A program made the translations under genes and the position numbers. This document shows, piece by piece, positions 1 to 10,892 of a stretch of DNA of 64,000 bases. The DNA is from an uncultured Tropicimonas sp. (GTDB lineage Bacteria; Pseudomonadota; Alphaproteobacteria; Rhodobacterales; Rhodobacteraceae). The notes beneath the pieces were generated by a model. The model had not been told where the DNA came from. It was given only the letters and a program-made list of their open reading frames with translations, and ran no database searches. Where the stretch lies: NCBI GenBank assembly GCA_947495685.1, contig CANLZY010000008.1, forward strand, positions 124,001 to 188,000. Direction: 5' to 3'. Within the stretch, counting starts at the first letter, position 1; each line of letters opens with the position of its first letter.

Positions 1-384
<384 letters not shown>

Positions 385-420
385 TCGCAAGCCGGCAATG
401 ACGACAAGGACGACGCTGAC

Positions 421-1032
421 ATGAGCGAAGCACTTCAGTTACTGGGCGAATACATCGAGACCCGCCGCCCCGATTGCGTGGTCGGCTGGCACGTCGCCCT
501 CGGTGAGTTGACGGTCGAGATTGCCCCGGCATCGCTGGTCGGCTTTATCGAGTTCCTGCGCGCCGACAGCAGCTGCCAGTTCACCCAGATGATCGATATC
601 ACGGGCATCGACTACCCGGAGCGCGAAAAGCGCTTCGTCGTGGTCTATCATTTCCTGTCGATGAAGCTGAACCAGCGCGTTCGCGTCAAGGCAGCGGTGC
701 GCGAGGACGAGTCGATCGCCTCGTTGACCGGGGTGTTCCCGAACGCCAACTGGTACGAGCGCGAAGTCTTCGACATGTTCGGCGTGTTGTTTGCCGGCCA
801 TCCCGACCTGCGCCGCATCCTCACCGACTACGGCTTCCGCGGCCATCCGCTGCGCAAGGATTTCCCGACCTCCGGGTACACCGAACTCCGCTATGACGAC
901 GTGCGCAAGCGCGTGGTCTACGAGCCGGTGAAGCTGGTGCACGAATATCGCCAGTACGATTACCTGTCGCCCTGGGAGGGCGCCAAGTACATCCTGCCCG
1001 GGGACGAAAAGGCCGAGGAAAAACCGTCATGA
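421..1032 (+). CDS. nuoC: NADH-quinone oxidoreductase subunit C (NuoC)
   Basis: A 203-residue protein of normal size for a separate (not NuoCD-fused) 30-kDa subunit. It forms part of the peripheral arm near the quinone site together with NuoD. The family signature is clear around residues 110-150: '[13 protein letters not shown]' followed by '[11 protein letters not shown]' and 'GHPLRKDFP'. The start is an ATG 36 bases after nuoB. The stop overlaps the ATG of the next gene by four bases (ATGA), so the two are translationally coupled even though the next gene is not a nuo subunit. Confidence 0.97.
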   Translation: MSEALQLLGEYIETRRPDCVVGWHVALGELTVEIAPASLVGFIEFLRADSSCQFTQMIDITGIDYPEREKRFVVVYHFLSMKLNQRVRVKAAVREDESIASLTGVFPNANWYEREVFDMFGVLFAGHPDLRRILTDYGFRGHPLRKDFPTSGYTELRYDDVRKRVVYEPVKLVHEYRQYDYLSPWEGAKYILPGDEKAEEKPS

Positions 1033-1457
1033 GCACGCCGCTTGCAGGCCGCTGTCTCTGTGGCGCCTGTACCTTTACCGCCGAGCCAAAACCTCAGGCG
1101 GGCGTGTGCCATTGCAGCATGTGCCGCAAGTGGTCCGGCGGGATTTTCATGGCCACCGATTGCGGTGATACGCTGCGGTTCAGCGAGGGCGCGCCAGTGC
1201 GGACGTACCGGTCCAGCGACTGGGGGCAGCGTCTGTTCTGCGAGCGTTGCGGCAGCACGCTGGCCTGGCAGACCGCCGATGGCACACATTCCAGCGTCTC
1301 GATTCAGGCGTTCGAGGATCCGGGTGCGTTCACCATCGCAACCGAGATCTTCATTGACGACAAACCGGCAAGCTATGCGCTTGCGGGCGAGACCACAAAG
1401 ATGACTGGCGCCGAGGTCATGGCCCTCTACGCGCCCCAGCCGGGAGCAGATCAATGA
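1029..1457 (+). CDS. GFA/CENP-V-type zinc-binding protein inside the nuo operon
   Basis: A 142-residue protein with the fold signature of the glutathione-dependent formaldehyde-activating (GFA) family: 'CLCGACTF' near the N-terminus, '[12 protein letters not shown]' around residues 28-39, then 'CERCGS'. These cysteines form the family's two zinc sites. The best-known relatives bind S-hydroxymethyl-glutathione, but most GFA-domain proteins have no proven substrate, so no reaction is assigned. It overlaps nuoC upstream and nuoD downstream by four bases each (ATGA at both ends), so it is an integral cistron between two complex I subunits. Confidence 0.9.
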   Translation: MSTPLAGRCLCGACTFTAEPKPQAGVCHCSMCRKWSGGIFMATDCGDTLRFSEGAPVRTYRSSDWGQRLFCERCGSTLAWQTADGTHSSVSIQAFEDPGAFTIATEIFIDDKPASYALAGETTKMTGAEVMALYAPQPGADQ

Positions 1458-2680
1458 TGGACGGTTCCAAAGGTTTCGACGACGCCCACACGGGCGAACA
1501 GAAGATCCGCAATTTCAACATCAACTTCGGCCCGCAGCACCCGGCTGCGCACGGGGTGTTGCGGATGGTCCTGGAGCTTGACGGCGAGATCGTCGAACGC
1601 GCCGACCCGCACATCGGCCTGCTGCATCGTGGTACCGAAAAGCTGATGGAGACGCGGACCTACCTGCAGAACGCGCCGTACCTGGACCGGCTCGACTATT
1701 CCTCGCCGATGAACCAGGAACACTCCTATTGCCTGGCGATCGAGAAGATGACCGGGGTCGAGGTTCCGCGCCGCGCCAGCCTGATCCGGGTGCTGATGGC
1801 CGAACTGTCGCGCATCGGCAACCACACCATGAACGTCACCACGCAGGCGATGGACGTTGGTGCCCTGACCCCGCCGCTGTGGGGCTTCGAGCCCGGCCGC
1901 GAGGAACTCTTCGTGTTCTTCGAACGCGCCTCGGGCGCCCGGATGCACACCAACTACTTCCGTCCCGGCGGTGTGCACCAGGACCTGACGCCCAAGCTGA
2001 TCGACGATATCGAGGCCTGGTGCGACCGTTTCCCGGCGGTGCTGGACGATCTCGACGGCCTGCTGACCGAAAACCGGATCTTCAAGCAGCGCAACGTCGA
2101 CATCGCCATCGTGACCGAGCAGGATGTCTATGACTGGGGGCTCACCGGCCCGATGGCCCGCTCTGCCGGCCTCGCCTGGGACCTGCGCCGCAGCCAGCCT
2201 TACGAATGCTACGACGAGTTCGACTTCCAGGTGCCGGTCGGCAAGAACGGCGACTGCTTTGACCGCTACCTTCTCCGCATGGAAGAGATGCGCCAGTCGG
2301 TCAGCATCGTCAAACAGGCGATCGTCAAGCTGCGCGAACCGGCGGCCCAGACCGACGTGCTGGCCCGTGGCAAGCTGACCCCGCCCAAGCGCGCCGACAT
2401 GAAGACCTCGATGGAATCGCTGATCCACCACTTCAAGCTCTACTCCGAAGGCTTCAAGGTCCCGGCGGGCGAGTATTATTGTGCAACCGAAGCGCCCAAG
2501 GGCGAGTTCGGCGTCTACATCGTTTCGGACGGCACCAACAAACCCTACCGGGTCAAGCTGCGCGCGCCGGGCTTCACCCACCTGTCGGCCACCGACCACA
2601 TCGGTCGCGGCCACCAGCTGGCCGACATGGCCGCGCTGATCGGTACGCTCGACATCGTGTTCGGGGAGGTCGACCGCTGA
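1454..2680 (+). CDS. nuoD: NADH-quinone oxidoreductase subunit D (NuoD)
   Basis: A 408-residue 49-kDa subunit, full length for the family. It lines the quinone-binding cavity. Characteristic stretches are '[14 protein letters not shown]' near residue 20, which carries the quinone-site histidine loop, 'HRGTEKLME' and '[16 protein letters not shown]'; the C-terminus ends 'DIVFGEVDR', as is usual. The start ATG overlaps the stop of the GFA-like gene; a second ATG follows immediately at 1457. nuoE follows after about 100 bases. Confidence 0.98.
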   Translation: MMDGSKGFDDAHTGEQKIRNFNINFGPQHPAAHGVLRMVLELDGEIVERADPHIGLLHRGTEKLMETRTYLQNAPYLDRLDYSSPMNQEHSYCLAIEKMTGVEVPRRASLIRVLMAELSRIGNHTMNVTTQAMDVGALTPPLWGFEPGREELFVFFERASGARMHTNYFRPGGVHQDLTPKLIDDIEAWCDRFPAVLDDLDGLLTENRIFKQRNVDIAIVTEQDVYDWGLTGPMARSAGLAWDLRRSQPYECYDEFDFQVPVGKNGDCFDRYLLRMEEMRQSVSIVKQAIVKLREPAAQTDVLARGKLTPPKRADMKTSMESLIHHFKLYSEGFKVPAGEYYCATEAPKGEFGVYIVSDGTNKPYRVKLRAPGFTHLSATDHIGRGHQLADMAALIGTLDIVFGEVDR

Positions 2681-2782
2681 TGCAGCGTCCGGCCCGTCCC
2701 CTTGTTTTTGGCACAAATACCCCCGCCGGAGGCTGCGGCGAAAGCCGCCCGTGCCCCGGCCGCATATGAAGGACCGCGCGTA

Positions 2783-3940
2783 ATGCTCCGCAGGCTTCAC
2801 TCCGAGCAGCCCGAAAGCTTTGCCTTCGCCCCGGCCAACCAGGCATGGGCCGAAGCGCAGATCACCAAGTACCCCGAAGGCCGCCAGGCCAGCGCCATCA
2901 TCCCGTTGCTGTGGCGTGCGCAGGAACAGGAAGGCTGGCTGTCCCGTCCGGCGATCGAACATGTGGCCGACATGCTGGGCATGGCCCACATCCGGGCGCT
3001 GGAGGTTGCGACCTTCTACTTCATGTTCCAGCTCAAGCCGGTCGGCTCGGTTGCCCATGTTCAGATCTGCGGCACCACCTCCTGCATGATCTGCGGCGCC
3101 GAGGACCTGATCGGCGTCTGCCGTGACAAGATCGCAGACACGGCCCACGCGCTGTCGGCCGATGGCAAGTTCAGCTGGGAAGAGGTCGAATGCCTGGGCG
3201 CCTGCGCCAACGCGCCGATGGTGCAGATCGGCAAGGATTTCTACGAAGACCTGACGGCTGAGAGATTCATCTGGATCCTCGACGAACTGGCCGCTGGCCG
3301 GGTGCCGACCCCCGGGCCGCAAAATGGCCGTGCCGGTGCCGAGCCCCTCGGTGGCCCGACCGTGCTCAAGGATGGCAATATCGACGGGGCACAGAACGCC
3401 TCGGTGGCGCTGGCAACCTCGATCGGCGACACGATCAAGCGGATCGATGGCACCGAGGTGCCGCTGCTGACGCCTTGGACCGATCAGGGCGGTCGCGCCG
3501 TGGGCCTGGAAGCAGCCCCCAAGGCCGCCGCGGCGCCCGCGCCCGCACCCGCCGCCAAGCCGGCCCCGGCTCCCAAGCCGGAACCCGTTGCAGAGGCCGC
3601 CCCGGTGGCCGAGGCCGCGCCCGAACCGGCCCCTGCCGACGAGGCTGATCCCGGCGAACGTCCGGCCTGGCTCGATGGCGCCCGCGACGGCACGCCGGAC
3701 GATCTCAAGCGGATCAAGGGCATCGGTCCCAAGCTGGAACAGGTGTGCCATTATCTGGGCTTCTACCATTTCGACCAGATCGCCGCCTGGACCGACAAGG
3801 AGGTCGCCTGGGTCGATCAGAACCTCGAAGGCTTCAAGGGCCGCGTGACCCGTGACAACTGGGTCGGGCAGGCCAGGCTGCTGGCCGCCGGGGGCGAGAC
3901 GGAGTTCTCCGAAAAGGTGGACAAGGGCGACGTTTACTGA
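2783..3940 (+). CDS. nuoE: NADH-quinone oxidoreductase subunit E (NuoE) with long C-terminal extension
   Basis: The start is placed at ATG 2783, which follows AAGGA at 2768 and gives the family-like N-terminus '[13 protein letters not shown]'; an upstream in-frame ATG at 2702 would add an unrelated 27 residues. Residues 1-175 are the thioredoxin-like 24-kDa subunit, with [2Fe-2S] ligands at C96, C101, C137 and C141. After residue 240 comes an Ala/Pro/Lys linker, then a small C-terminal domain (about 300-370) with the hairpin motif '[11 protein letters not shown]' and a Trp-rich tail. Total length is 385 residues, about twice the core subunit. Similar extensions are known in alphaproteobacterial NuoE; their role is not established. 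Confidence 0.96.
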   Translation: MLRRLHSEQPESFAFAPANQAWAEAQITKYPEGRQASAIIPLLWRAQEQEGWLSRPAIEHVADMLGMAHIRALEVATFYFMFQLKPVGSVAHVQICGTTSCMICGAEDLIGVCRDKIADTAHALSADGKFSWEEVECLGACANAPMVQIGKDFYEDLTAERFIWILDELAAGRVPTPGPQNGRAGAEPLGGPTVLKDGNIDGAQNASVALATSIGDTIKRIDGTEVPLLTPWTDQGGRAVGLEAAPKAAAAPAPAPAAKPAPAPKPEPVAEAAPVAEAAPEPAPADEADPGERPAWLDGARDGTPDDLKRIKGIGPKLEQVCHYLGFYHFDQIAAWTDKEVAWVDQNLEGFKGRVTRDNWVGQARLLAAGGETEFSEKVDKGDVY

Positions 3941-3956
3941 GGTGATGCAGGCAACC

Positions 3957-4181
3957 ATGGCAGTCCCCACCGACACAGACAGGGCGTTTGCCCGCAGCGG
4001 GCGGATCGTGGCTGTCGTGATCGCCGCGGGTGGGCTGCTGGCGCTGTTTGCACCATGGCTGACAATCACGCTGGGCTTGCCGGCCCGGTACGAAATGCTG
4101 TTTTATTTCGCTGCACTTGGGGCCTTCGTCTGGGCCCTGGTGGTAGCGGTCCGGATGTGGCGCGCGCGCCAGCCCCGGTGA
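3957..4181 (+). CDS. small two-helix membrane protein in the nuo operon (DUF5337-like)
   Basis: A 74-residue protein between nuoE and nuoF. A basic N-terminal stretch is followed by two hydrophobic segments (about residues 13-35 and 41-65), the second rich in Trp/Phe, and a basic tail 'RMWRARQPR'. Composition and position resemble the small DUF5337 proteins that I recall from Rhodobacterales nuo clusters; this is recognition, not a search result. ATG 3957 is preferred because AGG sits five bases upstream; ATG 3945 is also possible but lies directly on the previous stop region. It may be a lineage-specific complex I accessory, unproven. Confidence 0.75.
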   Translation: MAVPTDTDRAFARSGRIVAVVIAAGGLLALFAPWLTITLGLPARYEMLFYFAALGAFVWALVVAVRMWRARQPR

Positions 4182-4206
4182 CAAGGGACGTGAGAGGACA
4201 GGGACG

Positions 4207-5487
4207 ATGCTGCAGGACCAGGACAGGATCTTCACCAACATCTACGGGTTGAAGGACCGCACCCTTGCCGGTGCCAAATCGCGCGGTTGCTGGGACGGCA
4301 CCGCCGGTCTCATCCAGAAGGGCCGCGACTCGATCGTGGACGAGATGAAGGCCAGCGGCCTGCGCGGCCGTGGCGGCGCCGGGTTTCCGACCGGCCTGAA
4401 ATGGTCCTTCATGCCCAAGGAAAGCGATGGTCGCCCGGCCTACCTGGTGGTCAATGCCGATGAATCCGAGCCCGGCACCTGCAAGGACCGCGAGATCCTG
4501 CGCCACGATCCGCACACGCTGATCGAAGGCTGCCTGATCGCCGCCTTCGCGATGAACGCCCACGAGGCCTATATCTACATCCGTGGCGAATTCATCCGCG
4601 AGCGCGAAGCCCTGCAGGCGGCCATCGACGAATGCTATGACGCCGGCCTTCTGGGCAAGAACGCCGCCGGCTCGGGCTGGGATTTTGACCTCTTCGTCGC
4701 CCACGGCGCCGGCGCCTATATCTGTGGCGAGGAAACCGCGCTGCTGGAAAGCCTCGAAGGCAAGAAGGGCATGCCGCGGATGAAGCCGCCGTTCCCGGCC
4801 GGCGCGGGCCTCTATGGATGTCCGACCACGGTGAACAACGTCGAGTCGATCGCCGTCGTGCCGACGATCCTGCGCCGTGGCGGCGACTGGTTCGCCGGTT
4901 TTGGTCGCCCCAACAACACCGGCACCAAGCTGTTCGCGATCAGCGGCCATGTGAACCGGCCCTGCGTTGTCGAGGAATCGATGTCGATTCCCTTTCAGGA
5001 GCTGATCGACAAGCATTGCGGCGGCATCCGTGGCGGCTGGGACAACCTGAAGGCGGTGATCCCCGGCGGCTCCTCGGTGCCACTGCTGCCCGCCGATATC
5101 GCCAAGGAAGCGATCATGGATTTCGACTGGCTGCGCGAGCAGCGGTCGGGCCTTGGCACCGCTGCCGTGATCGTGATGGACCAGTCCACCGACGTGGTGA
5201 AGGCCATCTGGCGGTTGTCGAAGTTCTACAAGCATGAATCCTGCGGCCAGTGCACGCCCTGCCGCGAAGGCACCGGCTGGATGATGCGGGTCATGGATCG
5301 CCTGGTAAAGGGCGAGGCCGAGATCGAAGAGATCGACATGCTGCTGGATGTCTCCAAACAGGTCGAGGGTCACACGATCTGCGCCCTTGGCGACGCGGCC
5401 GCCTGGCCGATCCAGGGCCTGATCCGTCACTTTCGCGAGGAAATCGAATACCGGATCAAGAACAAGCCGGGCATCGCCGCCGAGTGA
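4207..5487 (+). CDS. nuoF: NADH-quinone oxidoreductase subunit F (NuoF)
   Basis: A 426-residue 51-kDa subunit that binds FMN and NADH and carries a [4Fe-4S] cluster, the electron entry point of complex I. Visible motifs are '[15 protein letters not shown]' (nucleotide/FMN loop, about residue 55), '[19 protein letters not shown]' and the cluster motif '[12 protein letters not shown]' near residue 345, with the fourth cysteine in 'HTICALGD'. The length is normal. The start ATG lies 25 bases after the small membrane gene and follows GAGAGGACAGG, a reasonable ribosome binding site. Confidence 0.98.
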   Translation: MLQDQDRIFTNIYGLKDRTLAGAKSRGCWDGTAGLIQKGRDSIVDEMKASGLRGRGGAGFPTGLKWSFMPKESDGRPAYLVVNADESEPGTCKDREILRHDPHTLIEGCLIAAFAMNAHEAYIYIRGEFIREREALQAAIDECYDAGLLGKNAAGSGWDFDLFVAHGAGAYICGEETALLESLEGKKGMPRMKPPFPAGAGLYGCPTTVNNVESIAVVPTILRRGGDWFAGFGRPNNTGTKLFAISGHVNRPCVVEESMSIPFQELIDKHCGGIRGGWDNLKAVIPGGSSVPLLPADIAKEAIMDFDWLREQRSGLGTAAVIVMDQSTDVVKAIWRLSKFYKHESCGQCTPCREGTGWMMRVMDRLVKGEAEIEEIDMLLDVSKQVEGHTICALGDAAAWPIQGLIRHFREEIEYRIKNKPGIAAE

Positions 5488-5501
5488 TGCCGGGCAGGGC
5501 G

Positions 5502-5520
5502 GCAGGCCCCGGGGGCCTGC
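5502..5520 (+). other. intercistronic hairpin after nuoF
   Basis: GCAGGCCCC at 5502-5510 and GGGGCCTGC at 5512-5520 are exact reverse complements; the inner pairs would open to form a loop. There is no T-run after it, so it is more likely an mRNA-stability or processing hairpin than a terminator. Confidence 0.4.
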
Positions 5521-5721
5521 ACGCTGCATCAACAAGCTGTCGACCGAATCTGGCGGGGAGACCCGCGACAGGCTGCGCCGCAGCACCTGTTCGCCCGATC
5601 TGGGGCTCCGCTGGGCCGACACCTCCGCAATGACGTGTCGGTCGATCTGCCCGGGATGTGCACGGATCGTATTTGTGGTATTCGCCCTGTTCCAGGGATG
5701 GATCAGAGGGAGATTGCCGTC

Positions 5722-6195
5722 ATGCGGTTGAACACGGTTTTTGGACTGGCCACCGCCAGCCTGGTTTCGGCGACGCTCGCCACCGCACAGGATGCGCCGG
5801 AAAAACAACCCGCACCGGACTATTTCATCGAGACCATTGTCGCGACGACCACCGCCCAGAACGTCGCGATGGCCTGTCCGACCCTGTCGTTCGAACTGCT
5901 GCTGGCGTCGCGTGTGTCCGGCGAGGTGATGGCCCTCCTCGCGGAGGCCGGCTTCGAGGCATCGAATCTCGAACAGACGATGGAGGACCCGTCGGAGGAG
6001 ATCCGCGCCCAGCAATCGGCCTTCCTTGAGAAACACGGTCTGCAACGAGACGGGGCCGCCTTCGAGGATGTCTGTGCCGCCGGGATGAAAGAGATCGAGG
6101 ACGGCACCCGGATCGGCAGTTTCCTGGTCGAGATCACCGGCGACGGGGCGGTTGATCCCACCAGGGACGACTCCAGCGAGACGAGCCAGAACTAG
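5722..6195 (+). CDS. secreted hypothetical protein in the nuo operon (DUF5333-like)
   Basis: A 157-residue protein. ATG 5722 gives a clean Sec signal peptide (basic start, hydrophobic core, cleavage near 'ATAQ-DAPE' around residue 23) and has AGAGGGA about 15 bases upstream; earlier in-frame ATGs at 5635 and 5698 would bury the signal. The mature part is acidic, with two cysteines (in 'MACPTLSF' and 'EDVCAAGMKEI') that could pair in the periplasm, and ends in an acidic/Ser tail. The 'C...GxxEIxxGTxIG' pattern resembles DUF5333 proteins found near Rhodobacterales nuoG; function unknown. Confidence 0.75.
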   Translation: MRLNTVFGLATASLVSATLATAQDAPEKQPAPDYFIETIVATTTAQNVAMACPTLSFELLLASRVSGEVMALLAEAGFEASNLEQTMEDPSEEIRAQQSAFLEKHGLQRDGAAFEDVCAAGMKEIEDGTRIGSFLVEITGDGAVDPTRDDSSETSQN

Positions 6196-6633
6196 GGAAG
6201 ACTTGCCGCAAAGCGTCGGCATTTTCCCATCGGGGCCGAGGGATGCCGGCGATTGGCCGCCCGAGGGCCTCTGTCGTCGTGACAGACAGGGATGCACCGG
6301 GCCTCGGCACCTCAAAGTGAACCGCACCACCGCGCCTGTTCCGGGCGCGTTGGCAGCGCACAAAACCCTTCTTCCAAAGGGGTTTCCCGTCGTCCCCGCC
6401 AGCGGTCGCCGCATGCGGCACCGCACCGATCCTGCGGACAGATCAACTTCCAGTGACAGGTCCGCCGGTCGGCAGTCCTTCGCCAAACCGGCCCGGAACC
6501 GGCGGCAACGTGCTGCCGCCCGGCCACGTTTGCGCCCGCCCGCTCACCGTTGCTATTGAATAACACCCCCTTTTCCCCCCATTTGTAGGGTGTCGCAGCG
6601 TGTTCTGCTGCGCGTTTTCAGAAAGGTACGTCC
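6196..6633. other. 438 bp without a recognisable gene, upstream of a small ORF
   Basis: No convincing coding region on either strand. A short TCTGTC/GACAGA inverted repeat occurs near 6271-6286. The last part (about 6555-6590) is unusually pyrimidine-rich (runs of C and T) and AT-rich compared with its surroundings, compatible with a promoter for the small ORF at 6634, but no good -35/-10 pair can be defined by eye. Confidence 0.4.
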
Positions 6634-6729
6634 ATGTTCCGGATTTTTTCGATCACTGCCGTGGTTCTTGTCGCGGTCACGTTGCTTGTTACGGCCACGC
6701 AAACCCATGCCCTGCCGGGATTGTTCTGA
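6634..6729 (+). CDS. 31-residue secreted-peptide ORF ending LPGLF
   Basis: ATG 6634 follows GAAAGG at 6621-6626 with normal spacing, and the ORF ends TGA 6727-6729. The 31 residues are almost entirely a signal peptide: 'MFRIF', then a long hydrophobic core of Val/Leu/Thr/Ala, then 'TQTHA' and the tail 'LPGLF'. A signal peptidase I site after T-H-A would release a pentapeptide. It sits alone between the DUF5333-like gene and nuoG. Too short for statistics; the good ribosome binding site and perfect signal-peptide architecture are the support. It could instead be a leader peptide or a small membrane protein. Confidence 0.5.
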   Translation: MFRIFSITAVVLVAVTLLVTATQTHALPGLF

Positions 6730-6803
6730 CGGCGCGCGGGTTGCGATAGCGGCCCGGCGCTTTCGACGCGGGGCCTGCGGTAAATCGCGGCGAAATCGCA
6801 GAT

Positions 6804-6831
6804 TGGCCTTCCGATAAGAAGCCGCTAGAGA
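6804..6831 (+). promoter_or_regulatory. possible promoter upstream of nuoG
   Basis: TTGGCC (6804-6809) and TAGAGA (6826-6831) are separated by 16 bases, a sigma-70-like arrangement about 80 bases upstream of the nuoG start. Together with the 700-base gap before nuoG it suggests an internal promoter. Sequence match is modest. Confidence 0.3.
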
Positions 6832-6913
6832 GGGGTCCAAATGGGATCCCGGAGTGCGCTAACACCTCCGGTCTTGAATGGGAGCAGTCCCGCGAAGGAG
6901 CTGGAGGCAGCGC

Positions 6914-8935
6914 ATGAGTGATCTACGCACCATCATGATTGACGGACAGGAAGTCGACGTCGATCCGGCAATGACCCTGATTCAGGCCTGCGAACAGGCC
7001 GGGGTCGAGGTGCCACGATTCTGCTACCACGAACGTCTGTCGATTGCGGGCAACTGCCGGATGTGTCTTGTCGAGGTTGTTGGCGGTCCGCCCAAGCCCG
7101 CCGCCTCCTGCGCGATGCAGGTCCGCGACCTGCGCCCGGGCCGCAACGGCGAACCGCCCGAGGTGCGCACCAATTCCCCGATGGTCAAGAAGGCCCGCGA
7201 GGGGGTGATGGAGTTCCTGCTCATCAACCACCCGCTCGACTGCCCGATCTGCGACCAGGGCGGCGAATGCGACCTTCAGGACCAGGCCGTGGCCTATGGC
7301 GTCGATTTCAGCCGTTTCCGCGAGCCCAAGCGCGCCACCGAAGATCTGGATCTCGGCCCGCTGGTCGAAACCCACATGACCCGCTGCATCTCCTGCACCC
7401 GCTGCGTGCGCTTTACCTCCGAGGTGGCCGGCATCACCCAGATGGGCCAGACCGGGCGCGGCGAGGATGCGGAGATCACCACGTATCTCGGGTCAACGCT
7501 TGATTCCAACCTGCAGGGCAACATCATCGATCTGTGCCCGGTGGGCGCGCTGGTCTCCAAGCCCTATGCCTTCACCGCCCGCCCGTGGGAACTGACCAAG
7601 ACCGAGACCATCGACGTGATGGACGCGCTCGGCTCCAACATCCGGGTCGACACCAAGGGCCGCGAAGTCATGCGCATGATGCCGCGCAACAACGACGGCG
7701 TGAACGAGGAATGGCTGTCGGACAAGTCGCGCTTTGTCTGGGACGGCCTGCGCCGCCAGCGACTCGACACGCCCTTTGTCCGCGTTGATGGCAAGCTCAA
7801 GCCAGCCAGCTGGGCCGAGGCGCTCTCTGCAGTCGCCGCCGCGATGAAGGGCAAGAAGGTTACCGGCCTGGTCGGGGATCTGGCCCCGGTCGAAGCCGTC
7901 TTTGCGCTGAAACAGCTGATCGAAGGGCAGGGCGGAACCGTCGAGTGCCGCACCGATGGCGTCCGCCTGCCGGCCGGCAACCGCGCCGCCTATGTTGGCA
8001 CCGCCACCATCGAAGACATCGATACCGCCGAACGCATCCTGATGATCGGCACCGACCCGCGCAGCGAATCCCCGGTGCTCAACGCCCGCGTCCGCAAGGC
8101 CTGGATTGCCGGGTGCGAGGTCGCCCTGGTCGGGCAGCCCGTCGACCTGACGTACGAATACTATCACGTCGGCAACGACCGCGCGGCCCTTCAGGAGGTC
8201 GTGGACATGGGCGGGTCCGACGAGATTCGCGGCAAGGCCTCGATCGTGATCGTTGGTCAGGGGGCGCTGTCCGAGGCCGACGGCTCGGCGGTTCTGGCCG
8301 CAGCGCAGAAGATCTGTGCCGAGACCGACAGCAAGCTGATGATCCTGCACACCGCCGCGGCCCGTGTCGGCGCGATGGATGTGGGCGCGGTTACCGAGGG
8401 TGGTATGGACGCCGCCATCGACGGGGCCGAGGTGATCTACAACCTGGGCGCCGACGAGGTCGACATCGCCGCCGGACCGTTCGTCATCTACCAGGGCAGC
8501 CATGGCGATCGCGGGGCGCACCGCGCCGACGTGATCCTGCCGGGCGCGGCCTGGGTCGAGGAACAGGGCCTGTTCGTGAACACCGAGGGTCGGCCGCAAC
8601 TGGCCCTGCGCGCCAGCTTCCCGCCGGGCGAGGCCAAGGAAAACTGGGCCATCCTGCGGGCGCTTTCGTCCGAACTGGACGCGACTCAGCCCTGGGACAG
8701 CCTCCCGGCGCTGCGCAAGGCGATCCTTGCCCTGCATCCGCACCTTGGCGCCCTCGACGTGGTGCCGGCCAACGATGGTGCGGCGCTCGAACAGGACAGC
8801 CTTGGCGACGCCACCTTCCGACTCGCGGTCAAGGATTTCTACCTGACCAACCCGGTCGCGCGCGCCAGCCAGCTGATGGCAGAGCTGTCGGCACAGGCAA
8901 GGGCCCGTGCTGCGGCTCCGCTGGCTGCGGAGTGA
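6914..8935 (+). CDS. nuoG: NADH-quinone oxidoreductase subunit G (NuoG)
   Basis: A 673-residue 75-kDa subunit. ATG 6914 is chosen because GGAG and GGAGG lie just upstream and the protein then starts '[14 protein letters not shown]', as in the family; an upstream in-frame ATG at 6878 adds 12 unrelated residues. The N-terminal [2Fe-2S] cluster ligands are C37, C48, C51 and C66. They are followed by the His/Cys cluster region with '[17 protein letters not shown]' and the ferredoxin-like '[11 protein letters not shown]'. The C-terminal half is a molybdopterin-oxidoreductase-like domain without catalytic role in complex I. Confidence 0.98.
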   Translation: MSDLRTIMIDGQEVDVDPAMTLIQACEQAGVEVPRFCYHERLSIAGNCRMCLVEVVGGPPKPAASCAMQVRDLRPGRNGEPPEVRTNSPMVKKAREGVMEFLLINHPLDCPICDQGGECDLQDQAVAYGVDFSRFREPKRATEDLDLGPLVETHMTRCISCTRCVRFTSEVAGITQMGQTGRGEDAEITTYLGSTLDSNLQGNIIDLCPVGALVSKPYAFTARPWELTKTETIDVMDALGSNIRVDTKGREVMRMMPRNNDGVNEEWLSDKSRFVWDGLRRQRLDTPFVRVDGKLKPASWAEALSAVAAAMKGKKVTGLVGDLAPVEAVFALKQLIEGQGGTVECRTDGVRLPAGNRAAYVGTATIEDIDTAERILMIGTDPRSESPVLNARVRKAWIAGCEVALVGQPVDLTYEYYHVGNDRAALQEVVDMGGSDEIRGKASIVIVGQGALSEADGSAVLAAAQKICAETDSKLMILHTAAARVGAMDVGAVTEGGMDAAIDGAEVIYNLGADEVDIAAGPFVIYQGSHGDRGAHRADVILPGAAWVEEQGLFVNTEGRPQLALRASFPPGEAKENWAILRALSSELDATQPWDSLPALRKAILALHPHLGALDVVPANDGAALEQDSLGDATFRLAVKDFYLTNPVARASQLMAELSAQARARAAAPLAAE

Positions 8936-8939
8936 TCGA

Positions 8940-9341
8940 ATGTGGCAGCGAACAGCGGGGGTGGCGATGACGCTCGCCGCTCTTGGCGGATGCACCCCGG
9001 GGGAGCAGGTCGCGCGGGGGGATCTTCCGTTTGACCCTGTCTACCGGGGAATCGAGACCCGTCTTCTGGACGGGGATCTCGTTGGGTTCGTTGTCGAAAT
9101 GACGGGTGCGCGCGACGGCGAGGATGTCGTCGAATACGCCCGATGCGCGGCGGCGCAATACACGTTGATACGGGGCTACGGCTTTGCGCGACATGTGCGC
9201 ACAAGAGTGGCACAAGAGTCTGGCGTTTGGCGCGCGGATGCGGTTTACACGGTCTCGCCAGCGCTCCCGCAGGGTTTGCAGACAATCGACGCCGAAGTGA
9301 CGGTCGATGATTGCACCGCGCGGGGCATACCTACGGTCTGA
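8940..9341 (+). CDS. small lipoprotein between nuoG and nuoH
   Basis: A 133-residue protein starting four bases after the nuoG stop (ATG 8940; an in-frame ATG at 8907 inside nuoG would spoil the signal peptide). Residues 1-17 form a lipoprotein signal with lipobox 'LGGC' and C18 as the acylated cysteine. The rest has two more cysteines ('EYARCAAAQ' and 'TVDDCTARG') and no recognised domain. Its position between two complex I genes, with 15 bases to nuoH, means co-transcription. Function unknown. Confidence 0.75.
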   Translation: MWQRTAGVAMTLAALGGCTPGEQVARGDLPFDPVYRGIETRLLDGDLVGFVVEMTGARDGEDVVEYARCAAAQYTLIRGYGFARHVRTRVAQESGVWRADAVYTVSPALPQGLQTIDAEVTVDDCTARGIPTV

Positions 9342-9356
9342 GGAAGATGAGGCACC

Positions 9357-10394
9357 ATGGCTGAATTTCTGCAAACGAATCTCGGGATCGTCGTGCTTGT
9401 GACAGCACAGATCCTGCTGTTTGTGACGATCCTTTTTGTCACCCTCGCCTTCCTGATGTACGCCGACCGGAAAGTCTGGGCGGCGGTACAGATGCGCCGG
9501 GGCCCGAACGTCGTTGGCGTCTTCGGCCTGTTGCAGAGCTTTGCCGACTTCCTGAAGTATATCGCCAAGGAAATCGTCGTGCCCTCGGGCGCCGACAAGG
9601 TGGTGTTCTTCCTGGCGCCGATGATCTCCTTCGTGCTGGCGCTGATCGCCTGGGTCGTGATCCCCTTCGGGGACGGCTGGGCCATCGCCAACCTGAACGT
9701 CGCCATCCTCTATGTCTTCGCCATGTCCTCGCTCGAGGTGTACGGCGTGATCATGGGCGGTTGGGCGTCAAACTCCAAATACCCGTTCCTCGGGGCGCTG
9801 CGCTCCGCGGCACAGATGATCTCCTACGAGGTGTCCATCGGCCTGATCATCATCGGCGTCATCATCTCCACCGGATCGATGAACTTTACCGACATCGTGC
9901 GCGCCCAGGACGGCAGCTTCGGCTTCTTCAACTGGTACTGGCTGCCGCACTTCCCGATGGTCTTCCTGTTCTTCATCTCCGCCCTGGCCGAGACCAACCG
10001 CCCGCCCTTCGATCTTCCCGAAGCGGAATCGGAACTGGTTGCCGGCTACCAGGTCGAATACTCCTCCACGCCCTTCCTGCTCTACATGATGGGCGAACTG
10101 ATCGCGATCGTGCTGATGTGCGCGCTGATCACGCTGCTGTTCTTCGGCGGCTGGCTGTCGCCGATCCCGGGCCTGCCGGACGGCGTGCTGTGGATGATCG
10201 GCAAGATGTGCTTCTTCTTCTTCATCTTCGCCATGGTGAAGGCCATCGTGCCGCGCTACCGCTACGACCAGCTGATGCGGATCGGCTGGAAGGTCTTCCT
10301 GCCCATGTCGCTCGGCTGGGTCGTGTTCATCGCCTTCATGGCAAAATTCGAAATCCTTGGCAGCTTCTGGGCTCGCTGGGCGATTGGAGGCTGA
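9357..10394 (+). CDS. nuoH: NADH-quinone oxidoreductase subunit H (NuoH)
   Basis: A 345-residue, very hydrophobic membrane subunit with about eight helices that joins the peripheral arm to the membrane arm and forms the quinone-entry chamber. Family landmarks are '[17 protein letters not shown]' near residue 33, '[18 protein letters not shown]' and '[18 protein letters not shown]', the conserved acidic loop facing the quinone cavity. Length is normal. nuoI starts three bases after its stop. Confidence 0.98.
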   Translation: MAEFLQTNLGIVVLVTAQILLFVTILFVTLAFLMYADRKVWAAVQMRRGPNVVGVFGLLQSFADFLKYIAKEIVVPSGADKVVFFLAPMISFVLALIAWVVIPFGDGWAIANLNVAILYVFAMSSLEVYGVIMGGWASNSKYPFLGALRSAAQMISYEVSIGLIIIGVIISTGSMNFTDIVRAQDGSFGFFNWYWLPHFPMVFLFFISALAETNRPPFDLPEAESELVAGYQVEYSSTPFLLYMMGELIAIVLMCALITLLFFGGWLSPIPGLPDGVLWMIGKMCFFFFIFAMVKAIVPRYRYDQLMRIGWKVFLPMSLGWVVFIAFMAKFEILGSFWARWAIGG

Positions 10395-10397
10395 TCG

Positions 10398-10892
10398 ATG
10401 ACCACCATGGACTGGACCCGTGCCACAAAGTATTTCTTCATGCTGGACATCCTGAAAGGGTTCCAGCTGGGCATGAAATACTTCATGGCGCCGAAGGCGA
10501 CGCTGAACTACCCGCACGAAAAGGGCGAGCTGAGCCCGAGGTTCCGCGGCGAACATGCGCTGCGCCGCTATCCCAACGGCGAAGAACGCTGCATTGCCTG
10601 CAAGCTGTGCGAAGCGATCTGCCCGGCGCAGGCCATCGTGATCGACGCAGAACCCCGCGACGACGGCTCGCGCCGCACGACGCGCTACGACATCGACATG
10701 ACCAAGTGCATCTACTGCGGCTTCTGTCAGGAAGCCTGCCCGGTGGACGCGATCGTCGAGGGGCCGAACTTCGAGTTCTCGACCGAGACCCGTGAGGAGC
10801 TCTACTTCAACAAGGAGAAGCTCCTGGAAAACGGCGAACGCTGGGAAGCCGAGATCGCCCGCAATCTTGAACTGGATGCGCCGTACCGATGA
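10398..10892 (+). CDS. nuoI: NADH-quinone oxidoreductase subunit I (NuoI)
   Basis: A 164-residue 23-kDa ferredoxin-type subunit with two complete 4Fe-4S motifs, '[12 protein letters not shown]' (about residues 65-76) and '[12 protein letters not shown]' (about 104-115), which ligate clusters N6a and N6b. An N-terminal amphipathic segment '[15 protein letters not shown]' packs on the membrane. The stop overlaps the ATG of the next, non-nuo gene (ATGA). Confidence 0.98.
   Translation: MTTMDWTRATKYFFMLDILKGFQLGMKYFMAPKATLNYPHEKGELSPRFRGEHALRRYPNGEERCIACKLCEAICPAQAIVIDAEPRDDGSRRTTRYDIDMTKCIYCGFCQEACPVDAIVEGPNFEFSTETREELYFNKEKLLENGERWEAEIARNLELDAPYR

Noticed and set aside
1451-4069. Very long open frame (over 800 codons) on the minus strand opposite nuoD-nuoE
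   Set aside because: Antisense shadow of high-GC coding sequence; its translation is low-complexity Gly/Arg/His-rich text with no family, while the plus strand encodes well-conserved subunits.
6840-6913. tRNA-like or riboswitch structure in the nuoG leader
   Set aside because: Partial pairings (GGAGTG/CACCTCC) exist but no cloverleaf or known aptamer fold can be drawn.
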